In this document: piece by piece, positions 36,001 to 45,477 of the stretch
Numbering within the stretch: position 1 is the stretch's first letter
Layout of the letters: every line of letters starts with the position of its first letter
NCBI RefSeq assembly: GCF_032118995.1
Contig: NC_092659.1
Span: 8,969,177 to 9,033,176, forward strand
Direction: 5' to 3'
Source of the DNA: Asterias amurensis
Lineage: Eukaryota; Echinodermata; Asteroidea; Forcipulatida; Asteriidae
DNA length: 64,000 nt
Made by a program: the position numbers and the translations under genes
The notes under the pieces: generated by a model
Told to the model about the DNA's origin: nothing
The model's database searches: none
Seen by the model: the letters and a program-made list of their open reading frames with translations, nothing else

Positions 36001-38385
36001 CTTGCCACTTTGAGCGAAATTCAAGTTTGTGTTGGAACATTTCAATGGCACAAGGTAAGGGGCACGGAGGCATGTGGGGCACCAAGGCAAGGTGCACTGA
36101 GGCAGGGGCAACCAGGCAAGGGATACTGAAGCAAGGGGCACCATGGCAAGTTAAACTCGTGCAAGGGCCAACAATGCAAGGGTACCAAGGAATGGGGCAC
36201 GAAGGCAAGGGGTGCACCAAAGGCAAGGGGCAGCGAGGCCAGGGGCACCACAGCAAGGGGCCCACCAATAAAATTGGTTCTATTGCCTCTGTGAAGTGTC
36301 AGGCCTGCTAACTTTCTCAAAGTTGACAAGCAAGCAATATTGTTTGAAAACTTTGCTGAGAAAAAATTTGCAAATGATTTGCTTCCTCTCTTGTCTTTTT
36401 GATACTTTCAAGAGCTTCTCGATACCTGAACATCTTCAGTGTTCGGCCGGTTCCCCTCAAAGAACACCAGTCCAAACTTATAGAATCTCTCCACTGCTTC
36501 TTTCAATCCCGCCTCTGTCTCGATGAACTCTTTGTAAGGAATGTCGGGAGGAAGCGTCCTCGTCATCTTCTCGCAATCCCAATACACACGAAGTGGTGCC
36601 ATCCCATCGATCGCTCGCTGTCCCCCAGGAGCATTTTCCACCAACCACTGCCATGGGAGTTTGGTCAGGTGACCATCAGGCCCTGAAAAAGCAAAAATTA
36701 ACAAGTTAATACCTTATTTTTTTGGTTGTTAGTAGAACACAGAGGCATCTGATTATGGGGTGTTGGAACACTATTGTGGTGTCGGAACATGGGGGTATCG
36801 GAAGAATGGGTCTGTAGCCATGACTTACATATCAGGTTCAGTCCATCTTTTTGACATGTCAACTGCTGAGGTTTGATGTCCAATGAAATACTGAACGTAT
36901 CCACCAGTTGCTGGGATGTTCCCGAGTCATGGCACTCTGCACACCTTAGACAGAACCAAGAGAAAATAAAAAAGGGATAAATTATTGTATTGGTCACTCT
37001 AAGGAATCATGTGGCCTGTCGTGGCTGAACGGTCTAGGTCACTGGACCCAAGCTTTGCTGGTGTTGTCAGCAGAAGAGTGTGAGTTCGAATCCCGGTCAT
37101 GACAGTTGTGCCCTTGAGCAAAACATTTACAACAATGGTTTCATAAAAATTGGAAGGTAGTGCATTCTGCTCTACCAGCCAAGAGTAGTATGAGAGGGCA
37201 ACTTTAAGATGCAAGCGTCTCATCATCCCAGTGTAGTCCTCACCTTTATTGTGGCCTTGAGTTGCTAGGCAATATCTAGAACAACAGCAGACTTAGGTTC
37301 ACATGCCACCTAAGGCGTATGAAGCACCCACAAAAACAGATGATCCTTCACAAATAATTGATAAACAATGAACAGTATGTATCTACCAATAAGGTACACA
37401 GGGCGCTGGAAAAGAGAAACACTTTAAAGAAGTGTTTTGAAGTTCTTTCTTTTGATTATGAGACAGATTATGTGGCACCTAAAGTTTTACAAGGTGTTGC
37501 TGGAAGCCCCTTCTCTTTTTACATCACATTACGCGACACACGGTACGCACATGATACAACTTAAAAATCCCATCCATTAAAAGGAGGAGGCAATAATGGT
37601 ACTGTAAATGTCTTGCTCAAACACACAAGTGTCAAGACCAGGACTCGAACCCACACTCTAATCAGAAATCAGAGCTTATCCCCTCGGCCACGACATGCCA
37701 CAACATTATATTACAAACATTTTTACACTAAGTTAGTTCCCAGCTACTAGTTGGGATTATAACACACCTCTTGCTCGTTCTGTATTCTGGTTGGCTGAAA
37801 CACGGTCACGTGGGATGAACTAATATAGGCTAGTGATCGCGCGCGCGTGTTTTGCGGGAATAGTACCAGACATGCAATAGTCTTTGAATATAGAGCTCGG
37901 GGTAACAGTGCCCTCTCTTCAGAAACACGAACAACAACTATAAAACTCCTTTTTCTGTTCTTATTTGACATTTTAAGACCGAGCTGTGTTATAAAACACA
38001 TATTGACTGGCATAATTCGATAACTAGTATACGTCTATTCCCCCTCGGGCCTGTGGGTGACCAGAAGAGGGGCCTATTTCCCTCTGCCTTCGGCCTCGGG
38101 GAAATAGGTCGCTCTTCTGGTCACTCACAGTCCCTCGGGGGAATAGACGTATACTAGTTACCTCGTCGCCAGTCAATACTTATTTGTATAATAAGTATAG
38201 GGAACAAAACTATTGCAAAAGATAGCCCTCCGCAAATCCAGACTGCAACTTAGAGTAAGACTTTACCTGCAGTGATCTCTAAGCCAAACAAAGCTTAGGT
38301 CCCAAAGGAATTCTTCGTATGTTACTTTTACTCTTCGATCGTGTTGAACAGCATGGGCGGTCTTTAAAATCTGAGATGTTGACAT
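33019..38385 (-). CDS. TMLHE: Trimethyllysine dioxygenase-like Fe(II)/2-oxoglutarate enzyme, complete
   Basis: Predicted to hydroxylate N6-trimethyllysine, the first step of carnitine synthesis. Six coding exons in phase: 38267-38385 (coding part), 36829-36944, 36426-36682, 35389-35537, 34072-34296 and 33019-33292, giving 379 aa. The N-terminal zinc-type domain has FVWLRDHCRCAECHD (C39, C41, C44) and WPDGHLTK (H83), the CxCxxC...H layout known for gamma-butyrobetaine dioxygenase. The catalytic facial triad is visible as CHTDTTYF (H203, D205) and NWRCLHGR (H346). HTDTTYF, FKHDGLGG...LVDGFHAA and the C-terminal end favour TMLHE over BBOX1. Start: an in-frame TAA lies 27 nt upstream of the ATG in the same exon, whose acceptor is ttttccttgctacag (exon edge 38422). 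No clear mitochondrial presequence, unlike the 421-aa human protein. TMLHE against a TMLHE/BBOX-like paralogue is unresolved. Confidence 0.88.
34803..34977. mobile_element. MITE family J, copy 2
   Basis: Ends ggttcatactctcctgcaaa and caggaagtgtgtgggaacc; interior tcattgcaaatttgtgattt as in 12858-13010. Its right end touches the family B copy that starts at 34974. Lies in a TMLHE-like intron. Confidence 0.75.
34974..35344. mobile_element. MITE family B, copy 4
   Basis: Starts ttaaagccattatacacttt; ends gttccgcaagtgtataatgg. Interior cacatttcgccgtgtcatga. Lies 45 bp from the catalytic HTD exon (35389-35537). Confidence 0.9.
35666..35902. mobile_element. MITE family A, full copy
   Basis: Termini gggccaaatttcatagagct and agctctatgaaattgggccc. 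Interior aacaacagctgaataccagt and gcaatatgcaacagatgg match the copy at 10408-10650. Confidence 0.92.
36045..36262. repeat. Degenerate 15-25 bp GC-rich minisatellite
   Basis: Repeated ggggcaccaaggcaagg units with variable spacers (ggggcacgaaggcaagg, aggggcaccacagcaagg). Word content overlaps family H. Because stops are sparse, spurious frames run through it on both strands. Lies in a TMLHE-like intron. Confidence 0.8.
37011..37260 (+). mobile_element. tRNA-derived SINE, diverged copy
   Basis: Head gtggcctgtcgtggctgaac, B box gagttcgaatcccggtcatg, core agttgtgcccttgagcaaaa. The 3' part is diverged, so the right border is uncertain. Confidence 0.7.
37608..37702 (-). mobile_element. tRNA-derived SINE head fragment, reverse
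   Basis: On the minus strand reads tgtcgtggccgaggggataa, then gggttcgagtcctggtcttg (B box), then cacttgtgtgtttgagcaag. Only the tRNA-like head and the start of the core are present. Confidence 0.75.
37758..38191. mobile_element. Inverted-repeat element family G, copy 2
   Basis: Same order of blocks as 30682-31121. The right-hand hairpin is better preserved: gataactagtatacgtctat and tccccctcgggcctgtgggt pair with tcactcacagtccctcgggg and gacgtatactagttacctcg. It ends about 75 bp from the first coding exon of the TMLHE-like gene. Confidence 0.85.
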
Positions 38386-38482
38386 CTTTCTTATCTTAGC
38401 GTGAATTACTTGTTAAATCAACCTGTAGCAAGGAAAATTTAGTGTTACTTCACAAGCAAAATCATTCATATATATTTGCCGC

Positions 38483-38874
38483 TTAAAGGAGCACGTTGCC
38501 TTGGATCGGTCGAGTTGGTATATATAAAAAGCGTCTGTAACCGTTTTTTATAAAATGCATATGGTTGGAAAGATGTTTTAAAAATAGAATACAATGATCC
38601 ACACAAGTTTGCCTTGAAATTGCGTGGTTTTCCTTTTACTGTGCGAATTAACACGGTCGGCCATTTATGGGAGTCAAAAATTTGACTCCCATAAGTGGCC
38701 GACAGTGTTAGTCGACGAGGTAAAAGGCAAACCGTGCAATTTCGAGGCATGTTTGTGTGGATCATTGTATTCTACTTTTACAACATCTTTCTACCTACAT
38801 GCATTTCATAACAAATGGTTACAAACGCTTTTTATATACCAACTCGACCGATCCAAGGCAACGTGTTCCTTTAA
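38483..38874. mobile_element. Family D foldback element, complete
   Basis: Near-perfect palindrome of about 392 bp. The left arm starts ttaaaggagcacgttgcctt and the right arm ends aaggcaacgtgttcctttaa; the arms meet at ggagtcaaaaatttgactcc (about 38670-38690). No coding content. Half copies lie at 14187-14398 and 63814-64000. Located in the first intron of the TMLHE-like gene. Confidence 0.93.
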
Positions 38875-38890
38875 TTAAAGGTGTAAATCA

Positions 38891-39262
38891 TTAAAGCCAA
38901 CACTTTCGGTAAACAGTATTGTCCAAGTCCCACACTATGTGTATCACAAATTATATATAAAACAACAAACCTGTGAAAATTTAGGCTCAATCGGTCATCG
39001 GAGTCGGGAGAAAATAATGGGAAAACCCACTCTTGTTTCCGCGCGCGTTTCGCCGTGTCATGACATGTGTTTAAAATAAATCCGTAATTCTCGCTAACGA
39101 GAATTTATATTGTTTTACCGTTTTCTCAAAAAGTAAAGCATTTCATGGAGTAATATTTCAAGAGAAGTCTTTCACCATTACCTTCTGTAAACCCTGTAAA
39201 TTATTTGTAAATCTGTGAATTTTTTTTTTTTTTCTGTACCAAAAGGGTCAAATGGCTTTAAT
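38891..39262. mobile_element. MITE family B, copy 5
   Basis: Starts ttaaagccaacactttcggt, ends accaaaagggtcaaatggct. Interior cgcgtttcgccgtgtcatga and attctcgctaacgagaat. Seventeen bases from the foldback element. Confidence 0.9.
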
Positions 39263-39959
39263 TTGTGCTTCCTCGGTGGTTTTTGGAAGACTCCCCCTAT
39301 CTTAAAGTTGACTATCAACACGTATCTTGTGAACAATTCATCATGAGACAGTTCATTAATAATTAAGTGATCCCAATTTTGAAGAAAAATACTTGTCACG
39401 TCTTCATAAATGTATCAAACTCAAAGCACCTTTAACGATAGCTTTGTTTTGACTAGTTGAGCTTTAAATTAAAGTGGGATTCAAATGTCATATTCAGTTT
39501 TGTAATGCACTCATTTATCAACACATACAATACATTCACCTTGTGTACAGAAGCAAGTCATTCACATTACCAATCTCCATTCACTTCCCATGTATAATTA
39601 CTTCCGGGTGGATGAGAAGCAATTAATTTATAATTAATATAATTATTTTATTTGTTTAACTTTCTATTATTATTAATACTATTAGTATTATTATTTAATA
39701 ATAAGGCAAAGTTTATATAAACCTTTGTTTTATGAAACCCCTTTATTCTTGTAATTCATATATATATGTAGAGGTAAACAACCTAACACTAACAAACAAA
39801 CTAACAAATTTCATTTCAAAATGTAACTCTACGCGACACATGTACATGCAATAAAATGAAAATGTATAATAAAAAAAATACAGCAGCGGTGCCAAATTTC
39901 AGTGAACTCAGAAACTTAACTCCGAACTTCTAAAGGAACGATTACAATACATCACTTAC

Positions 39960-40290
39960 TAGCTAGACTATTAACTTTAAAACACGGGCAGTCAGGCCCT
40001 AAAGTGTTACTCCCAAAGAAGCAGTGTGTTGGAGGCTGTATCGATACTTCTCGTGGAAAACGATAGAATTGTGCGATAGAGCTGGCGAAGCATCCGGCCA
40101 TGCAGCTAGCCCCCATGCAGCATGCAGCAGACGACGCGTCGTCGCTATACGCATCAAAACATGGCCGCCGACTAGCTACGCGCGCGAACTGTTTACGCCC
40201 TCTGTAGGCGAACCGAATAAGGGGGCGGGGCAGGGGTGCGTTTGGGCGGTCGTAACCAATTTCGGTCACTGCCCAATTCAACCGAAACTA
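39960..40290 (-). promoter_or_regulatory. Probable leader exon and promoter of the TMLHE-like gene
   Basis: A GC/CpG-rich block (gctacgcgcgcgaactg, gggggcggggcaggggtgcg) with a strong minus-strand donor CTA|GTAAGT at 39959/39960. The only open frame reaching the donor leaves phase 1, which does not fit the next exon (acceptor edge 38422) because an in-frame TAA follows. The exon is therefore taken as non-coding. Right border is a guess. Confidence 0.45.
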
Positions 40291-40639
40291 CAGGTAAACA
40301 ATAATATTTCTCTGATGGGTTTATGCTATGACTATTGCGTTCGTCTGCATTTTTTGTGTCCTTTATAGCTTGATCTTTTTGACAATATCTCTGTGGCATT
40401 GCCCCTATAAAGTTTCAATTGCAAGCATAGGTTTGAAAACATGCGCGCTCTCTATGCTCGGCCTCTTTCACGCTTTCACTCCGTTTTATGGCAATATTAG
40501 CTTTGTACACTTGCCCCCCCCCCCCCCCCACCCCCACCACCATTTCCCCGGCTTAACTTTCCTCAAAATAATATTAATTGGGTAACGAAATTGTTGTTGT
40601 GGTATAGGCCTACTGTTATTGTTGTTGTTGTTGCTGTTG

Positions 40640-42704
40640 TAGTTAGGGCTATTGCGTTCGTCAACTGGAGCGGAAGTGGCGGAAAATGGCAAATTGGCAA
40701 TACAACGACAAGAATATCGCAACCAAGTAGTTAGAAATTTGATCAACCAGGCAAAGATCATCCATTATTCATCTCAAGTACAAGAATCCTCAGGAGATCA
40801 AAAGAAGCTCTTCAAGATAATTGGTAAGTTGTTACTCAAACCCAAAACCCCTGTCCTTCCATCCACCTACAATAACCAGGACTTAGCAAATGAGTTCCAG
40901 AAATTCTTTGTCACCAAGATTTCAGACATCCGCTCATCATTCTCATCAGTCCCTTACAACGTGCCGCAGACATTGCCACATCTTCAACCAGAGTGTAGAC
41001 TATCTGTGTTTGAGCCTGTCACTGTTGCTGAGATTCAAAGGGTTATTATGAAATCTCCTTCAAAATCATGTGAGCTGGATCCAGTATCAACATCCATGAT
41101 AAAGCAAAACATTGATATATTTGTACCCTACATCACTAAGCTTGTAAACGAATCTCTCAGTTCCGGTTGTTTCCCCGATAGCCTCAAAGTTTCCTACACC
41201 AGGCCGCTCATCAAGAAACCAAACCTGGACAAGGAGATATTCAAAAACTACAGACCGGTTGCAAACTTAAAATATCTTGGAAAAGTCATCGAACGAGTAG
41301 TGTCATCACGTATTTCTGATCACATTCATACTTTCAACCTGTCCGACGTGTTCCAGTCAGCATACAAGCCTTTCCACGGGACCGAGGCTGCACTAGTCCG
41401 TGTGACTGTGAGCAACGATATTCTCTCTTCTATGGACAATGGTAACCTTACAGCACTAGTCCTGCTAGACTTGAGTGCTGCTTTTGACACTGTTGATCAT
41501 AACGTCCTTCTCTCTCGGCTCCAGAATCACCTTGGCATAAAGGACACAGCCCTAGCATGGTGCAAATCGTATCTCCACAACAGAACTCAGCATGTATGTA
41601 TTGGCACTGCGATATCCGACCCTGTTGTTTTGAACTACTCTGTGCCACAGGGGTCGGTGCTCGGCCCGCAGTGGTTTACGCTGTACACTTTACCGATTCG
41701 TGACATCATCCTCAAATTTAATCTGAATTACCATGTGTACGCAGACGACACTCAGCTATACATCACGTTTAAATCTTCTCAAGGAAACGCCAATGCATCT
41801 ATTGCAAGACTTGAGAAATGCATCCAAGAGATTCGACGTTGGACACAACAAAACTTCCTGAAGTTAAATGATGATAAGACAGAGTTCCTTTTATTTGGGT
41901 CACGTCAACAGTTAACTAAGGTTTCAGTGCCATACATCTCCATCGGTGATGCTCGGATAGCTCCCTCGCTGAAAGCTCGGAACTTGGGGGTTATTTTTGA
42001 TTCATCGATGACACTTCAGCCACACATCAACAATATTGTTCGTTTATCATCATATCACATCAGGAATATAGGTAAGATTCGCAAGTACTTGGACAAAAGT
42101 GCCACTGAAAAGGTCATTCACGCATTTGTTACTTCTCGTCTTGACAACGGCCATGCTCTTCTCTACTGTCTTCCTAACAACCAGATTTCCCGACTTCAAA
42201 GGCTCCAAAATACTGCTGCCCGCATTGTGACACTGTCTAGAAAATCCTGTTCTATATATCACCCCCATTCTGAAACAACTACACTGGCTCCCTATCTCTC
42301 AACGAATCATCTTCAAGCTGATGCTCATTGTCCACAAAGCTCTAAATGGCAAGGCTCCCCACTATATTTCCGAACTGCTTCAAGTTTACACTCCATCAAG
42401 GAATCTTCGATCAAGTTCCATGCTTCTCCTCATTGAACCCAAGTCTCGACACTCATGGGGTGACAGGTCTTTTTCTTCAGCCGCGCCACGCATCTGGAAC
42501 TCTCTACCACTTAATCTTCGATCTTGTCTTTGTACCGCAAAATTCAAGTCTCTTCTCAAAACTTATCTTATGTCACAGGTTTTCAATGACTAATTTTGTT
42601 GTGTCTGTTTTTCTTTTTTGTGTGTTTTGTTTTTGTTTTGTTTTTGGTTTTACTGCGCCTTGAACACCCAGCAGGGTGGATATGTGCGCATTACAAGTCT
42701 TCTT

Positions 42705-42735
<31 letters not shown>

Positions 42736-42750
42736 TTATTATTATTATTA
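40640..42750 (+). mobile_element. CR1/L2-like non-LTR retrotransposon, 5'-truncated
   Basis: Contains most of a reverse transcriptase frame, then a short 3' UTR (ctgcgccttgaacacccagc) and a (TTC)n(TTA)n tail at about 42697-42750. The apurinic-type endonuclease expected upstream is absent, as usual after incomplete reverse transcription. Preceded by a (TTG)n tract. Clade assignment is from general resemblance only. Confidence 0.87.
40652..42593 (+). pseudogene. Reverse transcriptase of a CR1/L2-like LINE, one frameshift
   Basis: A 594-codon frame (40652-42436) carries the expected order: a priming linker, a fingers/palm block with LLDLSAAFDTVDH, SVPQGSVLGP and the catalytic YADD within HVYADDTQLY (about 41737-41766), then a thumb region and RLQRLQNTAARIV. 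After about 42250 the family-typical C-terminal part (APHYISELLQVYTPSRNL ... PRIWNSLPLNLRS) continues in the next frame from 42321 to 42593. So one small indel near 42250-42320 breaks the gene. The catalytic residues are intact, but the copy lacks an endonuclease and is unlikely to be active. Confidence 0.88.
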
Positions 42751-43639
42751 AGGAAAAAAGGAAGGCCTATCCTTTATAAAACAAAATTAAATCATACTCA
42801 CGCACTGTGGTGGTAGGCAGGCCTACCTCATAGCCCCAAACAACAGGATAAACCTCGCAACACGTGACGGGCCACTCAGGAGAACTCAGGGAGCGATGCA
42901 GCAATAGCAGTAAAATGAACTGTTCAGTGGTAGTAGCTCATAACGTCGACAAAGTTGTCTTTTCAATCGAGGCACCCTAAGAGAACAATGGCTGACAGGT
43001 AAACGTTGTCAAAAGATCAGAATTTTGAGATAAATCATGCATAGATACAAAATTATGTAAATAAACGCTTTGATAGAGATAAAGAAAACATGATAAAAGA
43101 TACAAACTCCAAGAGTGCCGAACACTATGGGCCGGCTATGTGGGAAGGTCAAACTGTGCCAATAGCAAACAATTTTGCTACGGTTCAGAACTTTCGAAAT
43201 GCTGCTGGGATTGTGTGTGTGCCCCCCCCCCCTCTATACTTCGGATAGTGCCCAGTTTTTTTGTTAACCTATTTTAACCTATTGTTATTCATCCTTGACG
43301 GACCTTTACATCACTCAAACAATGCGGTATTGTAGGCCTACGGGATAAGCCCCACATGCTGCCCTATACCCACACTCTTTCAGTCTAGACTATTAAAACA
43401 TTGCCTCAACTTACAACATTTTAAATATAACTTGTGAGACGTTATTATATTTCTAAAACAAGAACAGTTTTATAAAGTTATTTTTTTGTATCGCCTCGGG
43501 ATGTTGGTTTTTCTACTCGTGTCCATTTTTTTAAAAATACTTTCTACGGAAAGTTTTGTTTATGAACAATTAAATGGGTAATTAGGCCCTCATGAATAAC
43601 TATTATATTATATTAGCATAAAACCTTACATGGTAAAGA
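42751..43639. other. Intergenic, no recognised feature
   Basis: No gene or repeat family seen apart from a C-run near 43222-43232. Confidence 0.5.
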
Positions 43640-43944
43640 GTATTGGGGAGAGGTTGACAGAAACCATTGTAAGAAGTGGCTCCCTCTGAAGTAACGTAGT
43701 TTTCGAGGAGTAATTTTTCACAAATTTGATTTCAAGACCTCATTAGATTTTGAGGTCTCGAAATAAAACATCTGAAGGAAGAAGCACACAACTTCGTGTG
43801 GCAAAAGTTTTTTTCTTTTCTTTCATCTCGCAACTTTTATAATCACTTGAGCTCAAATATTCACAAAATTGTTATTTATTGCATATGTTGAGACTCGAAG
43901 ACTAGTCTTTGACAATATTTACCAATAGTGTGCAGCGTCTTTAA
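43640..43944. mobile_element. MITE family C, copy 2, reverse and truncated
   Basis: Contains gtggctccctctgaagtaac, the palindrome caagacctcattagattttg/aggtctcgaaataaaac and the end accaatagtgtgcagcgtct. The opposite terminus is decayed. Confidence 0.82.
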
Positions 43945-44189
43945 CGGTATAATTTATTGACAACCTCAACCAGCAGCATCTGATTATTGCAGACAGTTTC
44001 ACTCAGTCCTCCTTCTATAATATACCCCTCAGTTTGGCCCCCACCACCTTAATTATACTAGATTGAATAAAAAATAAATAGAAAACAAATGAAATGCGGT
44101 TGACCTGTATAAAATCCTTAAAAGGACTTTTATCGGCTATATATCTGTCGTATTTAGCTTAGAATGACCGGCAACTTCTTCACGAAACA

Positions 44190-44450
44190 GGGAAAACATA
44201 CTTTACTCTGGAAGACAGAGTCACCCGCCCCCACCGGCCGAGCAAACGTACGCAAAGGGGAGAGTTCCTGTGTCTTATAGCTAACGTCGTGCACATAATT
44301 GTGTACCGTGTCGCGCCACGTTTGCAAGCAGCACAGCGTCTCTGAAAGTTGCTTCCGGGCTATCTGTTGCGGCGGGGTCCCACATATTGAGCGAAAAATT
44401 CAACCTTTGGGAACATTTTCACACGGAACAGACTGAACACAAGAGCTGAT
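44190..44450 (+). promoter_or_regulatory. Putative promoter and leader of the tetraspanin-like gene
   Basis: CpG-containing block (cgtgtcgcgccacgtttgc, ctgttgcggcggggtcc) immediately upstream of the ATG at 44451, in otherwise AT-rich surroundings. No TATA box recognised. Confidence 0.4.
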
Positions 44451-44528
44451 ATGGCGAAGCAGATGCAGACCACGGCAGCAATGGCTATTGTCAAGCTACT
44501 TTTGACAATATTCAACTTGATTTTTTTG
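44451..44528 (+). CDS. Probable tetraspanin, first coding exon only
   Basis: Twenty-six codons beginning MAKQMQTTAAMAIVKLLL and ending TIFNLIFL, followed at once by a consensus donor GTGAGT in phase 0. A short polar N-terminus, a Lys, then a hydrophobic helix with FNLIF is the standard opening of tetraspanins (four-helix membrane scaffold proteins), whose first exon often ends in helix 1. The usual juxtamembrane Cys pair is missing. I found no convincing second exon in the remaining 19.5 kb, so the rest should lie beyond the window or was missed. Another membrane protein with a similar start remains possible. Confidence 0.45.
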
Positions 44529-44749
44529 GTGAGTTTTTACAAACTAGTGTGTGCGCGGCTGTCTGTGTACACACGTACCGTATCGTAGTCGTTTTGGAGT
44601 TTCTTGTGGCTGTGACTACTTGTTTAGCATGGCGGTCTGCCAGGCACACAATTAATACTACAACTCTAGAACAGTATAATATTTTTGAATGAGACGTTTA
44701 TTCTAAACCCCAGTAATGTTTAGGAGTAGTAGTACAGTCAGACGGTACT

Positions 44750-44928
44750 ACTTTTTAGTGCTTGCACGTCACCTAGCCCCCCTCCCCCCGTGGATCTCCA
44801 GTTCTTCCATGGCCATGGAAGAACTGGAGATCCACGGGGGGGGGGGGGGGGGGGGGGGGGGGTAGGTGACGTGCACACACGGGGGGGGGGGGGGGGGGGG
44901 GTAGGTGACGTGCAAGCACTAAAAAGTG
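44750..44928. repeat. Perfect palindrome with long G homopolymers
   Basis: actttttagtgcttgcacgt, cacctag, a C-rich stretch and gtggatctccagttcttcca lead to a ccatggccatgg centre, then the mirrored complement. The right arm carries a 27-G run (44836-44862), a 21-G run (44881-44901) and a duplicated taggtgacgtgca. A related gtggatctccagttcta block follows at 45071-45087. Confidence 0.9.
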
Positions 44929-45418
44929 GAGGTTCAATCTTCTAAACTGAAGTGTATTATATTATTATAAACAATGAAGAGTTGGCCACAGAAGTGGGGC
45001 TAGGCGTTCTAAGATTCTTTAGGAGTAGTAGCAGGCAAGCAAGTCTTCACCTTGACCCCCCCTCCCCTGTGGATCTCCAGTTCTAAACTGCTAGGTATAA
45101 ACATGGAGGAAGAAATAAAAACATGGATGAAGAGTTGGCCACAAAAGTGGGGCTAGGTAACTTGGATTTGGCTGCTTTAATATTCTCATTAATTAAAACT
45201 TAAGTATACATAATAATTTGTAATTTTTTTCAGTCCTTTGCCTCCTTCGTTATCTTGGAAATTTACTATTATATTTGCTACTCAAAAACTTGGTAGTTGA
45301 GTTACCTATATTTCTTCCTGTTTATCATTTTGTTGTGTGTGAAAACATTGTTGAATGTTGAAGTTGACTACACCAGCGTAGCACATCACAGAATATAGTT
45401 GCAATACAAAGTTAATGT

Positions 45419-45477
45419 TAGTTGCGACAACGTAACCCTCCTCCGTCGTCGGGAGGAGGGTTACGTTATCGCAACTA
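45419..45477. repeat. GC-rich hairpin
   Basis: tagttgcgacaacgtaaccc then tcctcc / ggagga then gggttacgttatcgcaacta: 26-bp arms with one mismatch around a 6-base loop. Flanks do not repeat. May be a very small MITE. Confidence 0.85.

Noticed and set aside
35855..36329. Long overlapping frames on both strands around a Pro/Cys-rich sequence
   Set aside because: Caused by the ggggcaccaaggcaagg minisatellite. It lies in a TMLHE-like intron and has no coding signature.
39952..40281. 109-codon minus frame that could supply a mitochondrial presequence to the TMLHE-like gene
   Set aside because: It reaches the 39959/39960 donor in phase 1. The next exon (acceptor edge 38422) has an in-frame TAA before the ATG, so the two do not join productively.
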